Program-made: the position numbers and the translations under genes
Notes under the pieces: model-generated
Database searches by the model: none
Seen by the model: the letters and a program-made list of their open reading frames with translations, nothing else
Told to the model about the DNA's origin: nothing
Shown: positions 11,786 through 22,951 of the stretch, piece by piece
How positions within the stretch are numbered: the stretch's first letter is position 1
How the letters are laid out: each line of letters starts with the position of its first letter
DNA from: Simmondsia chinensis
Lineage: Eukaryota > Streptophyta > Magnoliopsida > Caryophyllales > Simmondsiaceae
Direction: 5' to 3'
NCBI GenBank assembly: GCA_018398585.1
Contig: JAGTTD010000010.1
Location: 23,073,739-23,137,738, forward strand
Length of the DNA: 64,000 nucleotides

Positions 11786-12434
11786 TAAAGGCGTAGTGTG
11801 ATATAGTGAATATTGACAACAATATATATAAGTTATTTCGATATTTTCAACAAAACTTCAATGGGTACTTAAATGATATATACAAAAAAAAATTATATAC
11901 AAAAAAAAATTACAATTTTATGTAAAATACGCTAATATTGTGAATAATATTGATAATATATGGATGTCATTTTGATATTTTTAACAAAAAATTAACAGGT
12001 GCCTAAATCATAAATAGTCAAATAAATAAATTTATATATTAAAATTATTTTATATAAATAATTTAATATTTTATAAATTTTTAAATACATTAAATTTTAA
12101 AATTAAAAAAAATTTCTCTGTGTGTGTGTGTCCAAAACAGCGGTCTCCCTATTGCTCTGGATCTAGCCCCAAGTTAGAAATACCGATTTAAATAAACGAT
12201 AAATTACATTTTAGTATCTTGAATGTTGATGTATTAAGTTTGTAGTTTACAAACATTGTGAAATAATTTTTTAGTCCAAACAATTACGAATATTAATAAA
12301 ATGGTAAAAAAAAAAAAAAAAAAAACGAAGCCTATTTTACAGTATCATATACCATTATTTGGACTATTTTATTAAATACATGTTACCTTTTGAATTTATA
12401 AATTATTTCAAAAACTTTATGTATTAAGTAATCA
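11786..12434. other. AT-rich non-coding stretch next to the Helitron end
   Basis: I see no gene here. The stretch holds A-runs (11882-11915, 12305-12325) and a short (TG)n at about 12119-12131. The last 250 bases resemble degenerate MITE sequence (TAAATTACATTTTAGTATC near 12202), but I cannot define its ends. Confidence 0.5.
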
Positions 12435-12461
12435 CTAGGTTTTTCCCGTGATCTACACGGG
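12435..12461 (-). other. Helitron 3' terminus: hairpin plus CTAG
   Basis: On the minus strand CCCGTG-TAGAT-CACGGG forms a perfect 6-bp stem with a 5-base loop (plus-strand arms 12445-12450 and 12456-12461). Then come AAAAAC and CTAG, ending at 12435, and the next minus-strand base is T. Helitron 3' ends have a short GC-rich hairpin about 10 nt before CTRR and insert between A and T, so this fits fully. Confidence 0.88.
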
Positions 12462-12559
12462 TTGCTGTGTTTTTAGTTATATATATGTGGCATCGCGTCA
12501 AGTCCATGCTGTTGCTTTGATTCATTATTGTAAAAAATGTTTCGTGTCCATGAATTGAT

Positions 12560-14181
12560 CTAACTAAAAAGAAAAGTAAAGGTTAATAAAAGTGTTTCCA
12601 TAAGTCTTCATTCTTCCAGCAGTTGTGTTGCCTTTCATCGCCACAATGAATAGAAATTTTGATTAGCATTACTTGTAGAATCTTGTAATCTGACGCATTG
12701 GGTCAGTGACCTTGTACTTTTTAGGTATGTGTTCATCTTGTATGTTGATGTTTCTTCAATGGATAGTTGTTCATGTTGACGTTGGTTGGTTGTGTATTAA
12801 CATTCTTCTTCCCAACATACCGTTGTTATCAATATAAAAGTTACGTTTTCAATTATTTTGGGAGGTTATGGACTTTCAATGATGAATATCCACTTTGTTT
12901 CTACTAACTCCTCCAAGAATGTTGCGATTAATTCATCTCCATGGACCTGCATATTTATGCATTGTTTAGTTCGAGATCATAGTAATATGTTTGGGTCTTC
13001 CAATTAAGCAATATACCTATGATGACACTGGATAGAAGTGTTAAGCAATACTTTTTGTCAAACTTTCTCCTTGGTTGCCAAATACTGTAACAATATTTTG
13101 CCTTTGTGATGATCCTCGACGTTCACCTTGAGCGTGAACCTGCGAAGTATATTTTTTAAAATAGCATAGTGACCTATTTTCATTTATGAATATTTAGATT
13201 CAGCAGTAATATTGTATTACCTTTGTTCTACTTGCACATTTGTGTTATTGCATGTGTCACAATGAAATGTCCCATTTCCCAATGTGACCTTTTTCTTACA
13301 AATATGGCAAGCTATACATATGCAACCATTTGTAGCATAAAACCCTTTAATTGTAATCAACAATCTAAAATGTTTGACCTGTATGCAAGACAGGTGTTAG
13401 TATGAGATACTTTGTAACTTGGAAGTTATGTTGTGAGGAAGCACTTACATACGGCCTCCATGAGTTTTGGTTTATTGTTATGGTCGTTGCATGAAAGTAT
13501 ATCTCTGACTAGATGACACTCATATCTTTCTAGTGCAACCACTTTATTCTTCATTGTGCCTCTTCATTTTCAGCGCACCTGCATTGTGTCAATTTGTTTT
13601 GTTGTTGTATTATTTCATGAAAATCTAAATGTAGCAATTTAAGAAGTGAGTTTACAATCGCTACAATTCTCTTATATTCGCGCGTTCCGGGTTGATCAAC
13701 AACATTGATCTTGCAGTAGTTGCCACGAAAATACCTATGTGTGCATTCGATGTGTGACTTACTACTTTATTATAGTGTAAGCTATGTAAAAGTATTTTTG
13801 GCCGGATTTGGTTAATTCATACCATGGTAATCTTTTACCACAACTTGTGATGCTTGCAAGACATTTATCATTCTAAAGTTGGTCAATAAGTAACTCCCTT
13901 GGTTTGTTGCGAAGTCAGTCCACATTGTTAGGCGGATGGTTCTAGACCTATATGAATTGTAAATGTGTAATGTAATATAGTACTGTGCATGCTGTAATTA
14001 CAAAGGTATATTAGTAATATTATGTTAATAATTTAAATGGGTACCTCTTGACATATAGCAACACCTCACTCAAAGTTGATTTTGTTTGTGTAGTTGTTGA
14101 CATAGGAGTTATAGCAATCACCATGCCCATTAAATTTACAACATGCTAGATGTTATGCAACTGCATGGAAGTAATATATGT
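12560..14181 (-). pseudogene. Helitron RPA1-like protein, DNA-binding domains B and C (3' exons)
   Basis: Three separate minus-strand exon-like stretches match replication protein A large-subunit OB folds. The first (about 13955 down to 13808) reads IRLTMWTDFATNQGSYLL then VVVKDYHGMN, typical of domain B. The second (about 13324 down to 13236) reads CHICKKKVTLGNGTFHCDTC, the four-cysteine zinc ribbon of domain C. The third (about 13150 to 13080) reads FTLKVNVEDHHKGKILLQYL, the following OB-fold strands. Stretches between look like introns. Plant Helitrons carry RPA paralogues of this kind, thought to protect single-stranded DNA during rolling-circle transposition. The 5' part continues at 30044 beyond the inserted retrotransposon. 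Stops and shifts make it a pseudogene. Confidence 0.8.
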
Positions 14182-14186
14182 GTATG

Positions 14187-15172
14187 TGTTTGTGGTGTTT
14201 AATAGGTGGTTGGGAAGAAGCTAAACTCAAGCTATTTAAATATTATCGAGATCCCCGTTATCCCATGGTTTTTCTCATCCTTCTTTCATTCCTTCGTTTC
14301 TATTTATAGCGGTAGGATGATGTTTTTAGTGTTGGGCAAGTGTCCCTTTCCTTTTCTTAAAAATTAAGTTTCAAAAGTATCTTAAAAGAAGTAAAGATGG
14401 ATAAGTTTACACTGTTTTGTCATTATATGGGCGAATTGCATAGATTTTTATCCTTACTAGAGGAATAATGTTGTTTTTTTTACCCCTACTGGGTGAATAA
14501 TGTTTTTTCACCCTTACTGGATGAATTGTGTAGATTTTTACCCCTACTAGGTAGATAAGGTTGTTTTTTCTTTTACTGGGTGAATAGTGTTTATTTTGAC
14601 CCCTACTGGGCGAATTGTGTTGATTTTCACCCCTACTAGGCGAATTATGTATTTTTTTTCAACCCCTACTAGGCGAATAATGTTATTTTATCTCTTGCTG
14701 GGGCGAAATGTGTTGATTTCTACCCTTACTGGGCGAGTAGTGTTGATTTTTACCTCTACTGGGCGAATGATGTTGTTCTTTACCTCTATTGGGCGAATAA
14801 TGTTGATTTTTACCCCTACTAGGTGAATTATGTTAGTTTTTATATCAATTGGGTGAATAATGTTATTTTTTTCTCTTATTGGGCGAATTGTGTTGATTTT
14901 TACCCCTACTAGGCGAATAGTGTTGATTTTTGCCCCTACTGGGCGAATTATGTTTATTTTTTATTCTTTTTACCTATACTGGGCGAATAATGTCATTTTT
15001 TCTTCTACTGGGCGAATTGTGTTGATTTTTCCCCCTATTGAGCAAATAGTGTTGATTTTTGTCCCTATTGGGCGAATTATGTTTTTTTTACTTCTATTGG
15101 CCGAATAATATTATTTTTTACCCCTACTTGGCGAATTGCGTTAATTTCAATTGTTTTTCTGAATTACTAACA
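14187..15172 (-). repeat. Left (3') LTR of element J
   Basis: 986 bp. It starts TGTTTGTGGTGTTTAATAGG and ends TACTAACA in plus orientation. Its first 250 bp match 28976 onward closely and contain TCTATTTATAGC near 14298. The remainder is mostly a tandem array (14432-15150). The reverse complement of the bases just right of it (GGAGGGCTGATA) is the polypurine tract. Confidence 0.9.
14432..15150. repeat. Tandem array of about 30-bp units inside the left LTR
   Basis: About two dozen imperfect units of roughly TACTGGGCGAATTGTGTTG plus a T-rich spacer and ACCCC. The period is close to a multiple of three, so long plus-strand frames with repeated motifs such as PTGRIVLIFTPTRRIM appear; these are by-products of the repeat. 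The same array occupies the right LTR at 29205-30020. Confidence 0.9.
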
Positions 15173-15195
15173 TATCAGCCCTCCACATTCTAAAC
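15173..15195 (-). other. Polypurine tract of element J
   Basis: On the minus strand TGTGGAGGGCTGATA immediately precedes the 3' LTR (TGTTAG). This is the expected position and composition of the second-strand primer. Confidence 0.65.
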
Positions 15196-15403
15196 AAATT
15201 TTGTTCTTTTATTCTAAACAAATTTTGTTCTTTTGTTTTGAAAGTTTCAACCTATTATTGTTCCGTCTCTTTTTCCTATAAGTATCCATCTTTTGAGTAT
15301 GACAACTTTCCTTTGTATGTTACTTATCTCCGCTTTTCTTTTGTAAATATTACTTTTAGTGTGATAACTTCTTTTTTGCTCTCAATTTTTTTTTTTACTT
15401 ATA

Positions 15404-16430
15404 ATGTTTAAGATAGAAATATTTCCGGAAGATATTTGGTCCCCAATGCTCTCATGGTTGTCTGTTAAGGCCTTAAATCGATATCGTGCGATTTCTAAAT
15501 TTTTTCATCAACTTTTCTTACAGGCCAGTTTTGTTAAAAGATCAATCCATGAACTTCTTTCGGCATCTGGTAGATAATTTGCTTATCTAAAATGGGTATC
15601 TTAAATGCTTATCTTAATTGGCAAGTTTTGTTGAAAGATCAATCGATGAACTCCTTTTGGTGAACATGTTGAGATGCATTCATTACACCAGCCTTTTTTT
15701 GCACCTTGCCTCACTCCCGGCTCTTTGTATTTTTTGATGGAGGATAAGGAAATCGTGGGGTGGAGCAATGGATTACTCTTATGTTAGGATATCCCTTTTT
15801 GTGGGCGTATGGGCTCATCTGTATGTAATCCAGATACTGGAACGTATCTTCCCTTCTTCTTACCTGAAGAATTTCGCTATCTGAGTAGTACTCTTAATGT
15901 TGTGTTTGTATGTTCTAAAGATGTTTCTTGTTACCCTTTTGGTTATCACATTTCCATGTTTGCTCTTAATCTCAAAGCCAACTTGAGAGGCGACTCCTGG
16001 GCTGAAGGAGATTGGTATTGATTTTTTAACTTTGATCGTTGTATTTTGCGTTATCAGGTGGATGTCAACAGGTGGGCGTAAAATAGATTTTTCTCGTTCG
16101 GTGTTTTATGATGGGATACTGTACCTTTTATCAGAGCTTAGTGGTTATTTTACTCCAGAGTCCTCGTATTTTTATCCATATATAGTGTCGTAGGATATAA
16201 GGGAAGACTCTGCCACACTCTTATTCCTTCCTCCTAATATTCGTGTCAAAGTCGTTCGTAGTCAAAGTTTAGGAATTTTTTGTGGCAAGGACGTCTTTGT
16301 TTGGCCGCTTTGCATGGCTTAGCTCTTTTCTTGTGGAGTCTTTCAGATCGAAGGGATGCGAATTCTTGGTTTTCGGTTCAAAACATTTTCTTCAACATCT
16401 GTCATTCGAATGTGTAGGGAAATGTCGGTG
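15404..16430 (+). pseudogene. Captured F-box protein gene (F-box plus associated domain), inside element J
   Basis: The ATG at 15404 opens a 57-codon stretch reading FPEDIWSPMLSWL, VKALNRYRAISKFFHQL, then FVKRSIHELL. This is the whole F-box pattern that binds the SKP1 subunit of SCF ubiquitin ligases. Farther on come features of the plant F-box-associated region: SNGLLLC (about 15768-15785), CNPDTGTYLPFFLP (15821-15862), VFYDGILYLLSE (about 16100-16135), DIREDSATLLFLPP (about 16195-16240) and LWSLSD (about 16333-16350). Frame shifts and stops interrupt it, and part of the F-box end is duplicated (15522-15561 and 15620-15660). It is antisense to the retrotransposon genes. F-box genes are not part of any retroelement, so transduction from the host is inferred. 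Confidence 0.78.
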
Positions 16431-17029
16431 TGGCAGGTTTTACAGTGACGGATTCTCTCGTAATCTTTTCTATTGAGTTTAAAGTTTATAATTATACTTT
16501 TTCTGGACCTCATCATGGGGCACTTCGGATCATATGTCTACATGGATATGGGGAATGGGCGCTTTTGTATGCATATTGGAGTTCACTCCATCCTTGTATC
16601 TCTCCAGTTCATGCTCGTGGGATACTTTGTGACTAGGGTGTATTTTGAACTTTACATGTACAAGTTTTCTTGTAATTTCTCTATTTAAGAGTGTTGTTGT
16701 TATTTTATTTTGATGATTTCCAGTGTATATTGAAGGTAGGTGTTGTACATAAATAACTCTACACTTTGTCGGGGTTATTCCTGGGCTATCGGATGAGCTT
16801 GTCTCAGGTATGTTATGCAAACACGTTTGTATGAATGAAAAACAATGTTTTGGGTGTGCTGTGAATGAAATAGGTGAAATATATGAATTAAGGATGTATA
16901 ACTATTTGATAATTTTTTTTGGGCACCTACTTGGGCACTTTTATATTATTTCCCGTACCAAATAACTTGGTTACGAATTCTGAATAACTTTTAATGTGCG
17001 AGGTTATCCTTGTTTTTAATTTATATATT
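16431..17029. other. Non-coding stretch after the F-box pseudogene
   Basis: Short overlapping plus-strand frames to about 16690 give no recognisable domain and may be the eroded 3' end of the F-box gene. No other signal is seen up to the tandem array. Confidence 0.4.
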
Positions 17030-18600
17030 AGTAAGCGTTTTACATTGCTCCTCAGGGTGCAAAATTATTTGTTATCTTAATTACTTATATTATCCATTTG
17101 TACATTGGTTGGGGTTTAATGTAATTCCCAGTAATTTCAAATACTTATATCTCCCATTTTTACACTGGTGGACGTTTGACGAAGCCCCCAGTGTATGAAA
17201 TTATTTATAATTTCAATCACTTATATCTCCACTTTTATACTGGTGGGCATTGAACGTAGCCCCCCGTGTATAAAATTATTTATAATTTTAACTACTTATA
17301 TCTCCCATTTTTACACTTGTGGGCATTTAATGTAGCCCCAGTGTATAATTTATTTATAATTTCAATCATTTATAGCTCCTATTTTTTTTCACTGGTGAGC
17401 GTTTAACATAGCCCCTAGTGTATAAAATTATTTATAATTTCAATCACTTACATCTCCAATTTTTAGACTGGTGGGCGTTTAATGTAGCCCTCAGTGTATA
17501 ATATAATTATAATTTCAATCACTTATATCTCCTATTTTTTACACGGGTAAGCATTTAAAGTAACCCCCATTGTATAAATTTATTTATAATTTCAATCACT
17601 TATATCTCCCATTTTTACATTGGCGGACGTATGCACAGCCCCCAGTGTATGAAATTATTTATAATTTCAACTACTCATATCTCCATTTTTACACAGGCGG
17701 GCGTTGAACGTAGCCCCCAGTGTATAAATTATTTATAGTTTCAATCACTTATATCTTTATTTTTACACAGGTGGGCGTTGAACGTAGCCCAGTGTATAAA
17801 TTATTTATAATTTTAATCACTTATATCTCCATTTTTGTACTGGCAGGGGTTTAAAGTAGCCCTTGAATATAAAATAATTTCAATCACTTATATCTCCCAT
17901 TTTAACACTGGTGGGCATTTTAACGTAGTTCCCCAATATATAAAATAATTTCAATCACTTATATCTCTCATTTTTACACTAGTGGGCACTTTAATGCAGG
18001 TCTCAGTGTATAAAATAATTTCAGTCACTTATATCTCCTACTTTTACACTGTGGGCGTTTTAACGTAGCTCCTCCTGTATAAAATAATTTATAATTTCAA
18101 TCACTTATTTCTCCCTTTCTACACTAGTGGGGCATTTGACGCAGCCCCCAGCGTATGAAATTATTTATAATTTCAATATTTCATATCTCCATTTTTACAC
18201 TAGTGGGCGTTGAACGTAGCCCCCAGTGTATAAATTATTTACAATTTCAGTCACTTATATCTCCATTTTTACACTGGTGGACGTTGAATCTAGCCCCTTG
18301 TGTATAAATTATTTATAATTTCAATCGCTTATATCTCCAGTTTTATACTGGTTGGCATTTAACTTAGCGCTCGGTATATAAAATAATTTCAATTACTTAT
18401 AGCTTCCGTTTTTACACTGGTGGGGGTTTTAACGGAGCCCCCAGTATATAAAATAATTTCAATCATTTATATCTTCCATTTTTACATTGGTGGGCGTTTT
18501 AACGTAGCCCCCAGTGTATAAAATAATTTCAATCACTTATATCTCCTATTTTTTACACTGGTGGGCGTTTTAACGTAGCCCCTAATGTATAGAATAATTT
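17030..18600. repeat. Tandem array, about 75-bp unit with hairpin-forming core
   Basis: About twenty imperfect units. Each has an AT-rich half (ATTTATAATTTCAATCACTT, ATATCTCC) and a GC-richer half that begins TACACTGG and ends CCAGTGTA. These arms, extended by GGGC and GCCC, are complementary around a loop like GTTTAACGTA. Unit length varies by loss of part of the AT-rich half, especially after 17860. It lies between the F-box pseudogene and the antisense gene. Confidence 0.9.
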
Positions 18601-18860
18601 ATACCAATAATGTACTTTTTTCCTCTTCTTTTTTTCTTTTTTCTGTTTTCTTTCTCCTCTTTTCTTTTTCTTCATTCTTCTTTCTTTTTCCTCTTTTTTC
18701 TCCCGTTTTTCTCTTTCCTCACTGTTTTGAACCATCCCTTTCTTTTTCCCTAAGCTTTCCTCCATCGTCCCCCATAGTGGTCGTTCGGCTTGTTTTTCTT
18801 CTATTTCTTGCGATTTTCATCGGGTTTGATATTAGGTATGGTATCTTTTTGCCCTAATTT
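18601..18860 (+). promoter_or_regulatory. Pyrimidine-rich stretch, candidate 5' leader of the antisense gene
   Basis: Positions 18615-18770 are almost pure C/T on the plus strand. Plant promoters and 5' leaders often carry such pyrimidine patches, and the stretch lies upstream of the plus-strand gene at 19.5-21.7 kb. The apparent Phe/Ser-rich reading (18585-18857) is a composition artefact. Confidence 0.35.
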
Positions 18861-19149
18861 CGTTGGAATATATGAGGTTTTTTACCATACGTTGGAAATG
18901 GAGGTTGTTGGTTGTGATTCTTATGGATTTTGTGTGGATTGGGTTTTAGTTTAAGTTTTAACTTTGACTCTGCTCTAGTTTTGCAAAAGAGTCTGTCTTT
19001 TGGGTATATTGTAGTTTCACGAGTTATGCTTGTCTTCTTTTGGTCGTGTTAACTTGTTAATGTTGAATATCCTGTTATTTTTCTTTGTTAGTAGCGTGTG
19101 ACTTATTGTGATGCTTTGTGGGTGTTACTAACTGTAGTTTAATCAAAAT

Positions 19150-19385
19150 CTCTTTTGTAGCGTGTGCCTTGTTGGCTTGCGGGTGTTAACAATCTTAGTT
19201 TACATGGCTTTAACTAAAATATTTCATGTTCTAATTAGCATGTACCTCGCCATGCTAGTTTGTGGATATTTTTAACTACTAATTTGATCAAAAACTTCAT
19301 CGTAACGTGTTCCCTGTTGGCTTGCGGGTGTTAACAATCTTAGTTTACATGGCTTTAACTAAAAGTTTTTCATGTTCTAGTGTAG
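19150..19385. repeat. Direct duplication of about 70 bp
   Basis: The block containing TTGGCTTGCGGGTGTTAACA followed by TCTTAGTTTACATGGCTTTA occurs at about 19171-19225 and again at about 19317-19371, with related flanks (TAACGTGTTCC and TAGCGTGTGCC). The two copies are separated by about 90 bp. It is non-coding as far as I can see. Confidence 0.8.
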
Positions 19386-19458
19386 CCTATGCTTTACTCA
19401 TATTAAAAGAAGTAAAGTTTCTTTTTTTGTCGCGGTTAAGGTGGTTTTATTTGTGAAA

Positions 19459-21702
19459 ATGAGCTCAGGTGCCAACAACCATAGTTCTTCCTACTATTGA
19501 CATGTTTTAGATAATCCCGCAGTTCCCGGTAGGCTAGACTATATTTTATCTCCTATGAATCAGGGATCGGCTATTGTATCAACTTTACCTTCTTTTCGTA
19601 TCCAGAGGGAAGAGCATTGCCTCTATTCGTGTAAGTATATGTGTTCTTTGATTCATGTTATACTTATTTCGGTGATTTTAATGCAGATTAAAAAATGGTT
19701 CGGGGTAGAAGAAGGACACGAAGTATGAATCGAGGGGATCAAGCCGAAAATCGGCTTTCCACTTCCTGTCCCACGTCTAATCTTGCTTCCACTGTCATAA
19801 CTTTTAATGAAGTTAAAGTGCAGGCCGAATTCCCACACATTGCGAATATTAGACCTTTTAAACAGTTTGCTCAACGGTATTCGAATGTAGAGAAGACCGC
19901 TTTTATTAGAGTGAAGTACTATTTTCCTTCGGAGTATGAAATATGGGCTCCTAAGGAAACCGATTGTATACTATTTCCCCCTCAGCATGATTGTTTTACT
20001 GTGACGCTGGAGTCTTTGAGTGCTAGGCTTAGGCTTCTGCTTCCTTTTTTTGTGTCTAATTTGGACGGTATACCATGTGCCCTAGTCAAATGACCCCTAA
20101 TTGTCTTCGGCATGTATACATATTTTTGATTACTTGTTTTGTTAAGGGTTTTAAAGCTTCTGACAAGGCTTTTGACTATTTATATAACGTCAAAAAGAGC
20201 TGGAGCACCTTTTCTTTCGAGAGTCATGGGAGTTGGCATTTTTTCGAGGACAATCCGTCCAACCTTAAGAATTGGTTGAACAAGTTTTTATGGGTTTGAC
20301 TACCTACTCTTCCTAGTTATCCTGTGGTGCGGCATAAACTAACCCGTGCCCCTAGACCACGCTTGGAAGAGTTGGCTCCCGCAGACTGGGTGATTATTAA
20401 CTATTTTGGCATGAATTTTGACAGAGATTGTTTTGTAGCAACTTGCTCACTTCTTAGTAAGGAGATGGTGCTTGCGAAGGCTGGGTTAAGTGGGAGACCT
20501 TTTCCAGGTATACGCATCCCAAATGTTTGACTTGTTCTATTAGATTATTTTATTTTTTCCTATATAATGGTGTGTGCTTATTGTTTTTGAATCTTGTTTC
20601 ACTTTTTAATGCAGCCGAGGAAATAGATAACTTGAATATCGCTTGCTACTTGGTTTCGGACTCTCCTCAAGGCAGCTCGGAGCATACTGATATGGGCACT
20701 TCCACCAAACCCTCGGTACACCTCTTTTTGAGGACCCCCTCTTCTTATTGCACAATCGGTTTCTGAGGGTGAAGGCCATGCTCTGTGTCGCGTACGTAGT
20801 AGCATTACACAACTACCTCCTCGGGGTCAGTCTACTCAGTTAGACTTGCATCATGAAGGGAGGAATGTTCGAGCACGTTCCGAGTCGGTGCAAAATCTCG
20901 CTATACTAGATGCACTTGCTATCATTCATTTGCCGCCACCTCCTCTCGCTCCTTCTCTGAGAGATTTTCCTATAGACTAGACCTCAGCTCGCGGGGGAGA
21001 TACTTCTACTTCCCCCAGTCCCCCAACAAATTTTGCGTCTTTGCTTAGAGTTTTTGAAGAGCTTTCACCTTCCGGGACCATTCATCCTCAGAGTTCTTCA
21101 CCCTGTCAGAGGTGATGACTCGTGCTTACTTTATTCATTCCTCTGCTTCTTTTTCTTCTTCCTAGTATTATTGCTTACTTTTGGTGTGTTTGTATGGGCT
21201 TTTTTTTTTTTTTTTTTTTCCCAGCATGTAGGTGTCCTAGGTTATTTAATTCAAATGGCCTCATCTTGTACAGGCGCCATGGCCCATTGTTAGAACCTTC
21301 AGAAGGAGCTCTAGGCTGTTCGAAGTGCATCTTTGAGGCAACAAGAAGACTTTTATCGTGAAGTGGAGTAGCTTCAAAGGATGAGGCGCGGGCTAATAAC
21401 TACCATCAAGCGAGAGATTTATGTAATAAGGATGTGCAGATTGATGATCTTCGAGCTGCACTTCTTCAAGCTCACGAGGAGGCCGTTGCTACTTTTAAGT
21501 CTAGCTTTGAATTTCAGATCACCCAAAGTGAGTTTTACTATGTCGGCATGGATTCGAATTTTGCTCGCTTATCCCAGAAGCTTGGTGATGGTGGTCCCAA
21601 CTAGACCTGTGGTAGGTTCATTAATCTCTCAAATTAATGAGGAGTTATCTCAGAGGGATGCTTCTCCCTCTGCTGGAGGTAATGCTCATTCGCGAGCTTA
21701 GA
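19459..21702 (+). pseudogene. Antisense gene of the Tat element (gypsy-type transposon domain plus coiled coil)
   Basis: It lies on the strand opposite gag-pol. The main open stretch (19695-20093) ends with SLSARLRLLLPFFVSNLDG. In another frame MTPNCLRHVYIFLITCFVKG follows, then a block to 20507 (FSFESHGSWHFFEDNP, LEELAPADWVIINYFG). The hydrophobic 'lrlPl.pFv..., tPN.wr...F' pattern is that of the putative gypsy-type transposon domain (PF04195 type). Candidate introns are 19631-19686 (GTAAGT to GCAG), 20508-20614 and one ending near 21268. After about 21290 a heptad-like helical part reads DVQIDDLRAALLQAHEEAV. Tat elements such as Grande and RIRE2 have an antisense ORF in this position, of unknown function. 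Frameshifts make this copy non-functional. Confidence 0.68.
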
Positions 21703-21925
21703 TCTTATGAGATTGTAGTTTTATTTTATTCTCTCTTTTTTCTTGTTGGTAGTGTGATGATTTTATTGGCTGTATGATGGATAAACATGGTTGATGGTAT
21801 CTTGGTATGCGAGACGCTTATATGTTCAAATGGAAAGTTTTTTTTTTTTTTTTGGCAAATGCGTATGCTTGACTTTGTATGAGAATGTATGGTTTTGTGA
21901 TATTTTTGAATGTATGGCTGTACTT
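21703..21925. other. T-rich spacer between antisense gene and tandem arrays
   Basis: No coding signal is seen. A T-run lies at 21837-21854. It may hold the end of the antisense transcript, but no defined polyadenylation signal stands out. Confidence 0.35.
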
Positions 21926-22640
21926 TTAACAGGTGTAGGATAGCCTTTTTAACAGGTGAAGAGTTGTGCTGTTAATTACCATCATCATATTGTTGTGTGT
22001 CCTTGATAAGTATATGGTAGCTTTTTTTTTAACAGGTGAAGAGTTGTATAATTAATTGACAGCCTCATGTTGTACTGTTTCGTATCGTCGATGAGTATAT
22101 GGTAGCTCTTTTTTTAATAGGTGAAGAGTTGTATTTAATTGACAACCTCATGCTATGTTGTTTTGTACCATCGATGAGTATATGGTAGCTCTCATTTTAA
22201 CAGGTGAAGAGTTGTGTTGTTTAATTAACAACATCATGTTGTTTTGTTTTGTACCGTCGATGAGTATATGTAGCTCTTTCTTTAACAGGTGAAGAGTTGT
22301 ATCATTAATGACAACCTCATGCTGTATTGTTTCGAACTATCAATGAGTATATGGTAGCTCACATTTTAACCGGTGAAGTGTTGTTTAATTAACAACATCA
22401 TATTGTTTTATTTCGTATCGTCGATGGGTATATGGTAGCTCTTTTTTTTAATAGGTGAAGGTTGTATCGTTAATTGACAACCTCATGTTGTATTGTTTCG
22501 TGCTGTCGATGAGTATGCGGTAGCTCTGTTTTTAACAGGTGAAGAGTTGTGTTGTTTAATTAACAACATCATGTTGTTTTGTTTCGTACCGTCGATGAGT
22601 ATATAGTAGCTCTCTTTTTAACAAGTGAAAAGTCATGTTG
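21926..22640. repeat. Tandem array of about 85-bp units
   Basis: About nine units share TTTAACAGGTGAAGAGTTGT, an AT-rich stretch with TTAATTAACAACATCATGTT, and GTCGATGAGTATATGGTAGC. The core GTTGTTTAATTAACAAC is a near-perfect palindrome in several units. It is located between the convergent antisense gene and integrase gene. Confidence 0.88.
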
Positions 22641-22664
22641 TATTGTTTAGTATCACTGACAAGT

Positions 22665-22945
22665 GTATGGTTACAATAGGAGAATGGTTGCACCTTGAAT
22701 GACCGTACCTTTAATCGGTGAATGGTTGCATCTTTAATAGGTGAATGGTTGCACCCTTAATAGTTGCATGGTTGCACCTTTAGTTAGTGAATGGTTGCAC
22801 CTTTAATAGGTGAATGGTTGCACCTTTAGTAGGTGAGTGGTTGAACCTTTAATAGATGAATGGTTGCACCCTTAGTAGGTGAATGGTTGCACCCTTCATA
22901 GTTGAATGGTTGCGCCGTTCGTAGGTGAATGGTTGTATCTCCTTG
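22665..22945. repeat. Tandem array of about 22-bp units
   Basis: About twelve units of GAATGGTTGCACCTTTAATA followed by GGT, with single-base variants (CCCTTAATAG, CCTTTAGTAG). It immediately follows the 85-bp array, whose AACAGGTGAA motif it partly resembles, so the short unit may derive from the longer one. Confidence 0.88.
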
Positions 22946-22951
22946 CTTTTT

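Noticed and set aside
14587..15108. Long plus-strand frames rich in TPTGRIVLIF-like repeats
   Set aside because: They are the 30-bp LTR tandem array read in frame; no start context, no domain.
17030..18600. CRISPR-like array
   Set aside because: Repeats are contiguous and diverged with no unique spacers, in a plant retrotransposon.
18585..18857. Apparent membrane protein of Phe, Ser and Leu
   Set aside because: It comes from a pure C/T stretch; composition alone gives Phe, Ser and Leu codons.
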